Shown: positions 24,417-33,971 of the stretch, piece after piece
Numbering within the stretch: position 1 is the stretch's first letter
Layout of the letters: every line of letters begins with the position of its first letter
Source of the DNA: Fibrobacter succinogenes
GTDB taxonomy: Bacteria; Fibrobacterota; Fibrobacteria; Fibrobacterales; Fibrobacteraceae
NCBI GenBank assembly: GCA_902762795.1
Contig: CACWPM010000007.1
Location: forward strand, 185,185-249,184
Reading direction: 5' to 3'
DNA: 64,000 nt
The notes under the pieces: generated by a model
Seen by the model: only the letters and a program-made list of their open reading frames with translations
The model's database searches: none
Told to the model about the DNA's origin: nothing
Translations under genes and position numbers: made by a program

Positions 24417-25660
24417 TAATTCCTCGCAAAGATAATAACTCCATTTTGGCCTCCAAAGCCAAAGCCATTGCTCATAGCGTAGTCAATCTTCTGGTTGACA
24501 GCGCCATTTGCGCAAACGTCAAGATGAATTGCAGGATCTTGCTCGAACACGTTGAGAGTACCATGGACTTTCTGTTCCATAACAGACATAATCGTCACAA
24601 CGGATTCAAGCGCACCTGCAGCGCCCAAGCAGTGACCGAGCATGGACTTCGTCGAGTTGACCTTCAGGTTTTCGAGAGCCGACGCAGAGGACTGCTTGAA
24701 CAGCGTTTCGATGGCAGAGCATTCTGCAATGTCACCGAGCGGAGTCGAAGTTCCGTGTGTGTTAATATAGCTAATATCCTTGGGTTCGATTCCTGCTTCT
24801 TTCATGGCGTTGCTCATTGCAAGCATAACACCCTTGCCATCCGGGCGCGGAGCGGAAATGTGATAAGCATCGGAACTTGCACCTACACCGGCAATACGGG
24901 CGAGAATCTTTGCACCACGAGCCTTGGCATGAGATTCGCTCTCGAGCACGAGGATTGCGGCACCTTCACCAATCACGAAACCGTCGCGGTCCTTGTCGAA
25001 CGGACGGGAGGCCTGTTCCGGAGCGTCATTGCGCTTGCTGACAGCCTTCATGCTGGTAAAGCCTGCAAGGCTGAGCGGGTTCACCGTTTCATCGGCACCA
25101 CCGGCCAGCATCACATCGCAGCGTCCAAGACGGATCATGTCGTAGGCATTCGCAATAGAATGGTTAGAAGTCGCACATGCGGAAGTCACCGTGTAAGACG
25201 GACCCATCCAGCCAATGCGGTTGCAGACTTCACCTGCCGGCATATTCACGATTGCCATCGGAATATAGAAAGGTGAAACGCGGGACGGACCACGAGTGCT
25301 CAAAGCCACAGCGGCTTCGTAGCAATGCTGCAGGCCACCGATACTGCTACCGATGATAGCGCCGCAACGTTCGGGATTCTCGTTTTCCGGAGCAATGCCA
25401 GCCTGACGCAGAGCCTGCAATGCCGAGTAGACGGCATACTGGATACAACGGGAGAACCTGGACTGGTCTCTTGTGCTGTAAATGCCCGTAGCGTCGAACT
25501 CGCGGATTTCACTTGCCATGCGGGAAGTGTAGGCGGAAGCGTCGAAACGCTGGATGGTAGCGATGCCAGACTTGCCCTGGAGCAAGTTCTGCCACAATAA
25601 TTCGGGGGAGTTTCCGAGAGAGGAAACACAACCCATGCCTGTAATAACAACATTTTCCAT
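24416..25660 (-). CDS. fabF: Beta-ketoacyl-ACP synthase II
   Basis: 414 residues. Condenses acyl-ACP with malonyl-ACP in fatty-acid elongation. Catalytic Cys in SACATSNHSIA, His in NTHGTSTPLGD and His in STKSMLGHCLGAAG, with the C-terminal NGFGFGGQN. Length is typical of FabF. It starts 7 nt after a TATATTTG element, so the mRNA is probably leaderless. A chain-length-factor or polyketide role is less likely because all three catalytic residues are present. No fab cluster surrounds it. Confidence 0.95.
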   Translation of the reverse strand: MENVVITGMGCVSSLGNSPELLWQNLLQGKSGIATIQRFDASAYTSRMASEIREFDATGIYSTRDQSRFSRCIQYAVYSALQALRQAGIAPENENPERCGAIIGSSIGGLQHCYEAAVALSTRGPSRVSPFYIPMAIVNMPAGEVCNRIGWMGPSYTVTSACATSNHSIANAYDMIRLGRCDVMLAGGADETVNPLSLAGFTSMKAVSKRNDAPEQASRPFDKDRDGFVIGEGAAILVLESESHAKARGAKILARIAGVGASSDAYHISAPRPDGKGVMLAMSNAMKEAGIEPKDISYINTHGTSTPLGDIAECSAIETLFKQSSASALENLKVNSTKSMLGHCLGAAGALESVVTIMSVMEQKVHGTLNVFEQDPAIHLDVCANGAVNQKIDYAMSNGFGFGGQNGVIIFARN

Positions 25661-25667
25661 AGTGCGC

Positions 25668-25675
25668 CAAATATA
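25668..25675 (-). promoter_or_regulatory. -7 element TATATTTG before fabF
   Basis: Minus strand, ending 7 nt before the ATG. The rest of 25661-25978 is AT-rich DNA plus short repeats of ACTAGTAAC and GTAGGAAGTAGGAAG (25830-25950); no gene seen. Confidence 0.55.
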
Positions 25676-25978
25676 ATAAAAAAACGGTAATATTTTCGTA
25701 AGAGATGTAAGAAAAAGACAATTTGTAGCAAAAAATTACAATTCGCAGAAGTTTTTTGTAATTTTTCAAAAATTTATCCATATATATAGGTTTTTATTTT
25801 ATTTTTATTACAAAACACTTACAAATATTCAGCGGGAAGTAGACGGTAGGAAGTAGGAAGTTAGTTACTAGTGAATTTCATCTTAAGACGTTCTTGCAAC
25901 TTGAAACAAGCAACATACCCTAGTAACTAGTAACTCACAACTAGTAACTCCATTTCAAAAATGCTATTATTCACGCGT

Positions 25979-26518
25979 ATGCCAAAAAGTTCTCGAAATT
26001 TAGTTTGGATGGACCTCGAAATGTCAGGTCTCGATCCAGAAAAAGATGTCATTCTCGAAATAGCGACCATTATTACAGACGCCCAACTAAACATCCTTGC
26101 CGAAGGCCCCGTTATAGCCATTCACCAGCCAGAAAATGTCTTCGAAAGCATGGACGAATGGAATACGCGACATCACAACCAAAGCGGACTAGTCGATCGT
26201 TGCCGCCGTTCACAGTATTCCCTCAAGGACGCTGAACTAGAAACACTGCGTTTCATCAAGCCGTTCACCGAGAAAACAAAAAATCTCCTCTGCGGAAATT
26301 CCATCACGCAGGACAGGCGATTTTTGTACAAGTACATGCCCGAAATTTCCGAATGGCTCTGCTACCGAAACGTGGACGTGAGTTCTATCAAGGAACTTAC
26401 ATTCCGCTGGTATCCCGAGTTCGAGGAATTCCAGAAAGAAAAACGGCACGAAGCGCTAAACGACATCCGCGAAAGCATAGCCGAACTCGCCTACTACAGA
26501 AAGACATTTTTCAAGTAA
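25979..26518 (+). CDS. orn: Oligoribonuclease
   Basis: 179 residues from MPKSSRNLVWMDLEMSGLDPEKD. 3'-5' exonuclease that degrades two- to five-nucleotide RNAs and pGpG, and so closes c-di-GMP turnover. DEDDh residues are seen in DLEMSGLD, CGNSITQDRRFLY and RHEALNDIRESIAEL. Length is normal. TATTATTC ends 6 nt before the ATG and may be its -7 element. First gene of the orn-PBP-lgt run; the next gene begins 4 nt after its stop. The c-di-GMP link fits a GGDEF protein elsewhere in the window. Confidence 0.95.
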   Translation: MPKSSRNLVWMDLEMSGLDPEKDVILEIATIITDAQLNILAEGPVIAIHQPENVFESMDEWNTRHHNQSGLVDRCRRSQYSLKDAELETLRFIKPFTEKTKNLLCGNSITQDRRFLYKYMPEISEWLCYRNVDVSSIKELTFRWYPEFEEFQKEKRHEALNDIRESIAELAYYRKTFFK

Positions 26519-26522
26519 ACTC

Positions 26523-27869
26523 ATGGAAAGACTCCCCTACGCCCAAAGAATGCGTAACCGCTGTATCGCGATTACAGTTCTGGTCTCGATTATCGTCTCT
26601 ATCGTTCATTGTTCCACCAAGGAAAATCCGCCTACAAGTGGCATCGTTGAAGGAAGCCCCGCACCCGTATCGGATTCAATCGCCGAAGCTATCGCATTCA
26701 ACGATACAAGCGCCTTCTACGATACGGCGGTCTTCGACACGGCAACAGCAAGCCCAAACGGTCTTTCCGCCTTGAAAGGTATCGAAGACGAGGATTTCGA
26801 CAATAGCGTATCCAGCGGAATGGCAAGCGAAAGCGACATCAACAACATGGGCCGTGACACGCTCCATATAAAGTCGCAAAAGGACCCGTACCTCGCCGAT
26901 AAAATCGATATTCTCTTACGCCGTTACCGTCCAGACCTAGGCGTCATCCTCGTCGTGAACACGAGGACAAACGAAATCATCGCCTGGGGCGAACGCCGTG
27001 ACGGTCAGGTACAAAGCAGGCCAGACTATATCGGGCGCGCGACCTTCCCTGCGGCCTCCCTTGCAAAGCTCGTGACGATTGCAGCCGCAATGGAAAGTAA
27101 CCGCTATTCGCTCAACACCCCCATCCCGATGATCGGACGTCACCACACGCTCTATCTGCGTCAACTGAAAGTCCCTGAAAAGTACAAAGGACCCACCATG
27201 GAACTATCCGAAGCGTTCGCCCGCTCCGCAAACCCGCCAATGGCCATCATCGGGAAATCGGTCGGCGCAAAACGCCTCGCCGCCGCAGCAGCAAAGCTCG
27301 GCTACACCAAGCGCTTCCCGGGCAACGCCCCGAACGCATCGAGCTACACCGCCCCGGACACAGGTTATGGTCTTGCCGAAGTGGCCTGCGGCTTTACGAC
27401 ATCGACAACTCTTACACCACTCCTCGCCGCCGCGCAAGTCCGCGCAATTCTCATGAAAAAGCCCCTCGAAATACCGTGGGCACGCGACATGGCTCCATTT
27501 GCACCGCAAAAGCGTGTCGCGCTCGACGTCGGGAAATTCAGCGAAAACACGTACTACGGGCTGCGGGAAGCCATGCTACGTTCCGTAACGCAAGGGACCG
27601 CCCACAAGCACATGTCCACAAAGAACATGGCCCGCAAGAACTTCGAAGCGCTCCGGCTCGGCGGGAAAACGGGGTCTCTGGACGGGAAAGACCCTGCCGG
27701 CCGTTACGACTGGTTCATGGGATTCGCCGAATCCAGAAAAGACCCGAGCAAGTCCATCGTTGTCATCGTGATGCAAATGCACAAGGAAATCCGGTCTCAA
27801 CCGGCAACGCAAGTGGCAGCGACAGTCATCAATTATTGGGCTCACCAAAATCTCGATCAAAAAAAATAA
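26523..27869 (+). CDS. Penicillin-binding transpeptidase domain protein
   Basis: 448 residues. One N-terminal membrane segment (AITVLVSIIVSIVHCS), possibly a lipoprotein signal with HC as the lipid site. A low-complexity Asp/Ser/Thr region follows, then a transpeptidase domain with SLAK (active Ser near 179), SAN, and GGKTGS near 380. It crosslinks or trims peptidoglycan in the periplasm. There is no glycosyltransferase or dimerisation domain, so it is a short class B-like or class C-like enzyme. It sits between orn and lgt, with 4- and 33-bp gaps. Confidence 0.88.
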   Translation: MERLPYAQRMRNRCIAITVLVSIIVSIVHCSTKENPPTSGIVEGSPAPVSDSIAEAIAFNDTSAFYDTAVFDTATASPNGLSALKGIEDEDFDNSVSSGMASESDINNMGRDTLHIKSQKDPYLADKIDILLRRYRPDLGVILVVNTRTNEIIAWGERRDGQVQSRPDYIGRATFPAASLAKLVTIAAAMESNRYSLNTPIPMIGRHHTLYLRQLKVPEKYKGPTMELSEAFARSANPPMAIIGKSVGAKRLAAAAAKLGYTKRFPGNAPNASSYTAPDTGYGLAEVACGFTTSTTLTPLLAAAQVRAILMKKPLEIPWARDMAPFAPQKRVALDVGKFSENTYYGLREAMLRSVTQGTAHKHMSTKNMARKNFEALRLGGKTGSLDGKDPAGRYDWFMGFAESRKDPSKSIVVIVMQMHKEIRSQPATQVAATVINYWAHQNLDQKK

Positions 27870-27902
27870 TTTAGATTTGAACACAAAAGAAAAAGGGATA
27901 TT

Positions 27903-28775
27903 ATGGAATTATCTTGGTGGAATTTAATACCGACATATTTTGATGGAATTGCGTTCACGATTCCCTTCGTACAATTTCCAGTCCACTGGTACGGCATGAT
28001 GTACATTTTCGCCTTTGTCACGGCCTATATCGCCATGTGGAAAATCAGCGAAAAAGAAAAACTGGGCTACACCAAGGACCAACTCGACAACATATTTACT
28101 TGGATTATCGCAGGTATCTTAATCGGCGCCCGTCTGGGGTACGTATTTTTCTACAAGGCAAGTTACTATCTCTCAAATCCGACCGAAATTTTACTCCCGA
28201 TGGTCCACGACGATCTCGGCTACCACTTTGCAGGAATTTCAGGGATGTCGTACCACGGCGGGCTTATTCTGGGCATCGTATTTTTCTGCATCGGCGCAAA
28301 GCGCAACAAGCTCGATGTCTGGAAAACCATGAACCTCGCGATGCTCGTCGCACCGCTTGCCTACACCTGGGGTCGTTGGGGCAACTTCATCAACGGCGAA
28401 CTTTTTGGCGAGGCAACAACAAGTGCCATCGGCATGTGGTTCCCGCTCGCCCACGACAGCACGCTTGCAGCCCCGGTACTTCACCACCCGAGCCAGCTTT
28501 ACGAAATGCTCTTCGAAGGCATCATCCTGTTCATTGTCCTGTACAACCTGCGAAAAATTCCAAAGCTCTACGACAAGATGCCCTGCCTCTATTTGATGGG
28601 CTATGGGCTATTCCGCTTTTTCATCGAATTTTTCCGCAAGCCCGATGCACACCTCGGACGTATCGACCTCTTCGGCATGAGCCGCGGTCAGACCCTCTGC
28701 ACACTGATGTTTATCGCCGGCCTCGTGTGGATGGTGTACTTGTTCTACCGAGAAAAGAAAGCAGAGACAAAATAA
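27903..28775 (+). CDS. lgt: Prolipoprotein diacylglyceryl transferase
   Basis: 290 residues, about seven membrane helices. Transfers diacylglycerol to the lipobox Cys of prolipoproteins, which are numerous in this window. The family signature GRWGNFINGELFGEAT is intact (Arg, Asn and Glu needed for activity), with HWYGMMYIFAF and GMSYHGGLILG. AAAAAGGGA lies 8 nt before the ATG. Last gene of the run; a palindrome follows. Confidence 0.97.
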   Translation: MELSWWNLIPTYFDGIAFTIPFVQFPVHWYGMMYIFAFVTAYIAMWKISEKEKLGYTKDQLDNIFTWIIAGILIGARLGYVFFYKASYYLSNPTEILLPMVHDDLGYHFAGISGMSYHGGLILGIVFFCIGAKRNKLDVWKTMNLAMLVAPLAYTWGRWGNFINGELFGEATTSAIGMWFPLAHDSTLAAPVLHHPSQLYEMLFEGIILFIVLYNLRKIPKLYDKMPCLYLMGYGLFRFFIEFFRKPDAHLGRIDLFGMSRGQTLCTLMFIAGLVWMVYLFYREKKAETK

Positions 28776-28784
28776 TTACAAGAA

Positions 28785-28815
28785 ATGATTTACTAGAGAT
28801 TTTCTAGTAAATCAT
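28785..28815. terminator. Perfect hairpin after lgt
   Basis: ATGATTTACTAGA and its exact complement, 5-nt loop, no long T-run on the plus strand. Between convergent lgt and the DisA_N-like gene, so a termination or processing site is likely. Confidence 0.55.
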
Positions 28816-28894
28816 AATTATCAACTGCGGCCACGCTGTGATAATTTTAACTCAGAATTCATAAAAATATCAGCGGTGAAGCCTCAAGCATTCT

Positions 28895-30583
28895 CTAGAC
28901 AGCATCGCCCTGAGGTTCCTTTTCTTCGCTGGACTTCTGAGCAAATAAATCACGTACATGCTTATACACGGTCTTGACATGCTCCGCCAATTCATCAGTC
29001 ACGTAATTTTCGGCGTTGGCATCGTCGGTGCACGCTCCGTTCATGAGCTTCATCCACTGACTTTCCTGGTTCTTGCTGCCAAGCGTTGAAGAAAGCGAAG
29101 CATCCTCGTAACACTTGTTGTTCAAGTAAATCGTCCAAACGGAATTCGGGACTTTTTCCAAAATTTTCTTGAGAAACGGTTCAGCGTTCGTCGAATAACC
29201 GTAAGAGTTTCCGATCAAGCAGACAAGCGGCACGTTGATAACACGCTCGACATTCACGCGGCCCCAGGCTTCATCCGCCATTTCGAGAGTTGCATTGTAC
29301 AAGTCTTCGGCAGGTTTCGGTTCATTGTAGAAGTTGTCTATGCCCAAATGCGCATCATTCAATCGATTTAGATAATCAGACAATGCAGAGGTCTCGTCCA
29401 CAGGAACAGTTTCAGCAATGCCGGCATTGATTGCCGATGCAAGCGATGCCGTTTTCGTATCCACATGATCGACACTTTTGGGCGCTACCTTTACATTGTC
29501 CAAATCATCCTCGTCATTGCGATTCATCACAGCCGAATCAAAAGACGAAGTCACGCGGAACTTGTGATAGAACCTGATGTTTCCTTCTTGCGACTGGAAA
29601 TAAAGCGCCTTATAGCACTCGTTGTCTTTGAATAAATTAGCTAAGGCCCTATAGGCTCGATGCCTGGCTCCACCCGATGTAAACTTTCCACGATGGATCG
29701 AGACAAAGCAATGGAACGCACGCACGAAACCATTCGTATCGATGACCGTAATGCCATCATAATTGAGCATCGATATGAACATTTTGCGAATAAAATTTTG
29801 TTCGTACAGATCGCGGTACGACTGCGAGTCCAGCATGGAATCCGGCTTTATCTGCATGTCCTTGAAGTCTTCAAAGACAATCTTTCCCGCATCGAAATTT
29901 TCATCCAAATTACCATCCCATGAAGGATCTACAAACAGGCAAATGGTACCATGCACCTCCCTCTTGATTTGCGAGAAAAGCCCAGCCCAAAACCCCTTGG
30001 GGTATGAATCCAAATCCCTGTCTTCTAGATTATCCGAGAACTCGTTTTCGTCCAAGTCAAATCGAATAAGCAAGTGGTCGCTCTCGCCCGTGGACGTATG
30101 CGAATTTATACATATTTTAGAACGGTTTACGCATTCAATCAGCAAAAAACCTTTTTCAAGAAGAGCGCGTTCAGTCTCGCCCGCATTCCCAAGGTCTGAT
30201 TGGAACACACCGACCAAGATTGACGATTCAGACTTTTCTCGTGCCGGCATCTGCTGGATAATCAGGTCGCAACCGCTCTTGCAAAAATGGATGACATCCT
30301 TCAAGCACGCCTTGACACGTTCCTTGAACAAATTTTCAAGAGAATCTCCCGAAAAATTATAGATATGACGGTTCCAGCCCATAGGCGGGTTACCGTTCCC
30401 CATGATGATTCTAAACGTGAAATGATCGTTTTCTTCTTGATAATGCGGGACACTCGGCAAAATTTCGATAATAGCGTCAATAACCGCTTCCTTCATCTCC
30501 GGAAGTTTCCGCAAAAAGAAATCCTTGATTCTCTTTCGGTCGAGCCCAATGACGCTCGAGGAATTGTCTGTTTCGTCACTCAT
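28895..30583 (-). CDS. Protein with diadenylate-cyclase-like (DisA_N) core
   Basis: 562 residues, no signal or membrane segment. Near residues 265-345 the text DGITVIDTNG ... GGARHRAYRAL ... FQSQEGNIRFYHK matches the order of DAC-domain motifs DGAxxID, GxRHRAA and SEExGxI of c-di-AMP synthases. The RHR is kept; the first motif is DGI instead of DGA. The N-terminal 250 residues and the C-terminal 200 (ending in an acidic tail, with VPLVCLIGNSYGYST) are not recognised. It could be a divergent cyclase or one of the DAC-derived sensor domains. ATG 30583 lies 7 nt after TACATTGG; longer in-frame starts exist. Confidence 0.6.
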   Translation of the reverse strand: MSDETDNSSSVIGLDRKRIKDFFLRKLPEMKEAVIDAIIEILPSVPHYQEENDHFTFRIIMGNGNPPMGWNRHIYNFSGDSLENLFKERVKACLKDVIHFCKSGCDLIIQQMPAREKSESSILVGVFQSDLGNAGETERALLEKGFLLIECVNRSKICINSHTSTGESDHLLIRFDLDENEFSDNLEDRDLDSYPKGFWAGLFSQIKREVHGTICLFVDPSWDGNLDENFDAGKIVFEDFKDMQIKPDSMLDSQSYRDLYEQNFIRKMFISMLNYDGITVIDTNGFVRAFHCFVSIHRGKFTSGGARHRAYRALANLFKDNECYKALYFQSQEGNIRFYHKFRVTSSFDSAVMNRNDEDDLDNVKVAPKSVDHVDTKTASLASAINAGIAETVPVDETSALSDYLNRLNDAHLGIDNFYNEPKPAEDLYNATLEMADEAWGRVNVERVINVPLVCLIGNSYGYSTNAEPFLKKILEKVPNSVWTIYLNNKCYEDASLSSTLGSKNQESQWMKLMNGACTDDANAENYVTDELAEHVKTVYKHVRDLFAQKSSEEKEPQGDAV

Positions 30584-30750
30584 AAATGGACCAATGTAAA
30601 TCTTATTATTAATATACATTGCAAGTGGACTATTTTGGCGAAACGTTCTCAAATTTTTGCTCCAAATTGCGGTATTTTTGCCCAAGACCTTAAAAAAAAT
30701 TATCTTTACGGCAAATTATCATGTGGCAAAATTTAACAGGAGCCAAGAAA

Positions 30751-31350
30751 ATGGCCGGTATTACTTACGAGATAGACGACAAGAACGTTGTTGAACAAAT
30801 CAAGTCCGATGCCATGAACGTTGCGGCAGAGCTCGTCGATAAGGCAAAGCTCAAGAAGGGTGACATCGTTGTCATCGGATGCAGCACGAGCGAAACATTA
30901 GGCAATGAGGTCGGCAGCCACTCCGTCCCGGAAGTCGGAAACGCCATCTACGAAGGGCTCCACAGCGTATTCGGTCCACAAGGCATCTACATCGCCGCCC
31001 AATGCTGCGAGCACTTGAACAGAGCCATCATTATTGAAAACGAAGCCGTCCCGAATGCCGAAATCGTGAACGTGGTACCGCAACCCAAAGCAGGCGGCTC
31101 ATTCGCAACCGCTTGCTACGCAAACTTCAAGGCCCCCGTAGCACTCGAACACATCAAGGCAAACGCAGGCCTAGACATCGGCGGAACCCTAATCGGTATG
31201 CATCTCCGCGAAGTAGCCGTACCCGTGCGGTTAAAGCAAAACCACATCGGCAAGGCTCTGATCATTGCCGCACGCACACGCCCAAAATTCATCGGCGGCG
31301 AACGCGCCCACTACAACGACGCTCTCAAAGACGGGTATCCGGCATTCTAA
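30751..31350 (+). CDS. UPF0340 (DUF436/TIGR01440) family protein
   Basis: 199 residues. Start at 30751 because GGAG lies 8-9 nt upstream. Signatures are VVIGCSTSETLGNEVGSHS, QCCEHLNRAIIIE, VPQPKAGGSFAT, DIGGTLIGMHLREVAVPVR and TRPKFIGGERAHYND. A conserved bacterial family (YwlG) without a firmly known role. Candidate -7 element TATCTTTA about 35 nt upstream. Single gene. Confidence 0.93.
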   Translation: MAGITYEIDDKNVVEQIKSDAMNVAAELVDKAKLKKGDIVVIGCSTSETLGNEVGSHSVPEVGNAIYEGLHSVFGPQGIYIAAQCCEHLNRAIIIENEAVPNAEIVNVVPQPKAGGSFATACYANFKAPVALEHIKANAGLDIGGTLIGMHLREVAVPVRLKQNHIGKALIIAARTRPKFIGGERAHYNDALKDGYPAF

Positions 31351-31400
31351 GGAATGTTCGGTTCAAAATCGAAGTTTTTGATTTTACGCCAATTTATCCG

Positions 31401-31430
31401 TTGCTTTTCCATTTATTTTTCTTACATTTG
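31401..31430 (+). promoter_or_regulatory. Promoter TTG-N19-TACATTTG
   Basis: TTG 31401-31403, 19 nt, TACATTTG 31423-31430. It ends 6 nt before the ATG of the solute-binding lipoprotein gene, so the transcript is probably leaderless. Confidence 0.7.
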
Positions 31431-31436
31431 CCATAT

Positions 31437-33074
31437 ATGAAAAAACGATTCGCTTTACTTTTCGTTGTTTTTAGTGCGGTTATCGCAATCTGCACCGGCT
31501 GTAAGGGACAAAACAAGGAACAGCCAACATCGGTATCCAAAGCGAACGCCCCCCAGTATACCATTGGAGTCGAAGAATCTTCGGGCATCCGGGAATCTGT
31601 CGAAAAATCACTTTCCAAGGCTCAAATAAAATTATATCCTGATTTGATAACAGCCTACTTTGCCCTGCAGGTCGGAGATATCGATGCTCTAGCATACAAC
31701 GAGATTATCCTCAACCATACATTCAACGACAGCACGAGCGGGCTTACCTATATCGATAACGATATCGATTTCCCTGCAGAAATTGTTATCGGCATGAACA
31801 AGCGAAGTTCCATCCCGAACCTCAAAGGCATTATCAACAATCTCATCGACAGCTTGAACGCCGTAGGCACCCTGACCGAACTAAACGAGCACTGGAACAA
31901 GAAACAAAAGAAAAATCCATTTTTCAGTCCCAAAGAACACGAATCCGAACAGTTCCTGAGAATTGCAACCTCGGCCGACGTTCCTCCGTTCTCCTTTATG
32001 AGCGAGAACCAGATTGTAGGCATCGACATGGATCTCGTCAAACTTATTGAAGACAAGCTCAACATCAAGACATCCATTATCAAAACCGATCGAAACAAGC
32101 TTGTCGCTAAACTCAAGAACAACGAAGCAGACATCATAATTTCAGCATTCACCAAAACCGAACGACTCCAAGACGATATCGATTTTTCAAAGCCCTATTA
32201 CATCGGGAAAGTCGCATTCGCCATTCGGCAAAGGGACTTTATCAAAGAAGCAACATTAAGCAAAGTCCCCAAGATGACTTACCTTGAGCCCAAGAAACCC
32301 GATGAAATCTACAAGCTAGCCGACCTGTCCGGGAAATTTATCGGAGTCCAGACGGGAACGACTCTCGACGAGCAAGTACAACAGTTTATCAAATTCCCGC
32401 GCATCCAATATTTCACAAACATTCCCGAGATGACCAGGGCCCTGGAGCAAAGAAACTTGAACGCAATCGCGGTGGACCTTTCCGTCGCGGAATCCATCCT
32501 CAAGCACCATTCTGACTTTTCCATATTGAAAGACCGTTTGAACAAGGATGAATTCGGTATCGCCATGATTAAAAACAGCCCCCTCAAGACGAGTATCGAT
32601 TCATGCATCAGAGTATTGCAGAAAAGAGGCGAAATCCAGCGCATTAAGGACAAATGGTCCAAAAGCAAGTCTGCCGTGAGAGCCATGCAACAGGACTGGA
32701 TCGGAAGCGATACGCTAGTTGTTGGCACCGAAGCACTCTATGCTCCCTATGAATTTTACCAGTGGGGCGAGCTTTCAGGCATCGATATCGACATCATGTA
32801 CACCATCGGCAAGATGCTCAATAAGAATATCAAATTTGCCGACATGAATTTCGATGTTTTAATCCACTCCCTCGAAAACAAAGAAACCGATCTTTGCATT
32901 GCCGCCATCAGCATTACCGAAGAGCGCAGCCAATCCATCGATTTTTCAATTCCATATGACAAGAACGAATCCGTAATCGTCGTGCATACACCACAAGACG
33001 CCCTAGAGAAAATTGGCGACTCGACGGGCATTCTAAGCCGAATTTTCCAGAAAATACAGGATTTATTTGATTAA
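31437..33074 (+). CDS. Lipoprotein with tandem family-3 solute-binding domains
   Basis: 545 residues. Signal MKKRFALLFVVFSAVIAICTGCKG, lipid site Cys. It holds an N-terminal partial SBP-like segment (residues 40-150), a full SBP_bac_3 domain (FLRIATSADVPPFSFMSENQIVGIDMDLV..., ADIIISAFTKTERLQDDIDFSKPY) and a second one C-terminal (LVVGTEALYAPYEFYQWGELSGIDIDIM..., DLCIAAISITEERSQSIDFSIPY). Each has the amino-acid-binding pattern. No permease or ATPase gene is adjacent and no kinase domain follows, so it is either a receptor for another system or a binding protein for a distant ABC transporter. Confidence 0.85.
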   Translation: MKKRFALLFVVFSAVIAICTGCKGQNKEQPTSVSKANAPQYTIGVEESSGIRESVEKSLSKAQIKLYPDLITAYFALQVGDIDALAYNEIILNHTFNDSTSGLTYIDNDIDFPAEIVIGMNKRSSIPNLKGIINNLIDSLNAVGTLTELNEHWNKKQKKNPFFSPKEHESEQFLRIATSADVPPFSFMSENQIVGIDMDLVKLIEDKLNIKTSIIKTDRNKLVAKLKNNEADIIISAFTKTERLQDDIDFSKPYYIGKVAFAIRQRDFIKEATLSKVPKMTYLEPKKPDEIYKLADLSGKFIGVQTGTTLDEQVQQFIKFPRIQYFTNIPEMTRALEQRNLNAIAVDLSVAESILKHHSDFSILKDRLNKDEFGIAMIKNSPLKTSIDSCIRVLQKRGEIQRIKDKWSKSKSAVRAMQQDWIGSDTLVVGTEALYAPYEFYQWGELSGIDIDIMYTIGKMLNKNIKFADMNFDVLIHSLENKETDLCIAAISITEERSQSIDFSIPYDKNESVIVVHTPQDALEKIGDSTGILSRIFQKIQDLFD

Positions 33075-33146
33075 AAATAAATTGCCACGGGAGCCGAAAG
33101 CGTGCTTGCGCGCGCGCCCCAGCCCCAAAAGCGCATAGCGCCGACC

Positions 33147-33971
33147 TCAAAGAGCCTTATGACGCCTCATCGCACGAATATTCCGCGGCAGGACTTCCTT
33201 GTGCCATTTGATCCATTCATCATAATAGATATAACGTTTTTCGCGCTGACGGAACTCGCGCCCATGAACGACACGGCGTCCATGGCGCTCTTCGACAGGG
33301 ATGACAATGTGCAGGCATTCATGGTAAACAACACCCGCAATTGCGTACAAAGGACAATTTGCGGCATCATAGCCACGGCTAATGCTGATTAAATGGAAAC
33401 TTTCGCCTGTCACTGGATCTTTGCGAACTGAATGAAAGCTCAAGCCCCCTACGCGATTGCTCCAAGTAATACGGCACGTCAAAGATCCATCGAAATACGT
33501 GTTGTTGATGGCCGCAAGCACATCCGTCAAATTATGGTGGACTCCTTGCGGACGAATTGGCGGCAAACGTCCCTTACTTGCAAGCGGAGTTTCTCCTTTA
33601 TCTGTAAAAATTTGGTCGACAGTCTGCCAAAAGCGGTTCACCAAATCCTTGATGACCGCCTTGTTTTTCGGCGTCTTGCGGCGAACCGCATGTTCAGCCC
33701 ATTCCGCAGCCAGTTCACGAGCAACGGCAAACTCCGGGGCCTTCATGTACGCAGGCAAAAGTACTTCCGGGTGTCCAAACAAGAATCCGCCCTTGCAGCG
33801 AATACTCTTTTTCATCAGCGGGTTGTACTTGAAATGCACAAGTCCGTTTTGAGAACAGTCCGGCGACGGAGCCTTGACTTCGGGTTCCTTTTTCTCGGCG
33901 ACAAAACCAAACAGGTCCATTTGGCCATCAAAGGAAAACTCCGGTCCTTCATTTTCAGCAAACGGATTCAC
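33147..33971 (-). CDS. SprT-like zinc metallopeptidase
   Basis: 274 residues. The C-terminal half holds a SprT/DUF45-type domain: NNTYFDGSLTCRITWSN, then GVVYHECLHIVIPVEERHGRRVVHGREFRQRE with the HExxH zinc site and a downstream His. The N-terminal 100 residues carry no recognised domain, apart from a short stretch rich in Phe and Gly. Cytoplasmic. The ATG overlaps the stop of the upstream YkgJ gene (4-bp overlap, ATGA type), so the two are coupled. Confidence 0.83.
   Translation of the reverse strand: MNPFAENEGPEFSFDGQMDLFGFVAEKKEPEVKAPSPDCSQNGLVHFKYNPLMKKSIRCKGGFLFGHPEVLLPAYMKAPEFAVARELAAEWAEHAVRRKTPKNKAVIKDLVNRFWQTVDQIFTDKGETPLASKGRLPPIRPQGVHHNLTDVLAAINNTYFDGSLTCRITWSNRVGGLSFHSVRKDPVTGESFHLISISRGYDAANCPLYAIAGVVYHECLHIVIPVEERHGRRVVHGREFRQREKRYIYYDEWIKWHKEVLPRNIRAMRRHKAL

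Noticed and set aside
25720..25770. TTACAA...TTGTAA inverted pair upstream of fabF as a further array copy
   Set aside because: Word and spacing differ (26-bp span, no TACGTA core), so it is not counted with the arrays.
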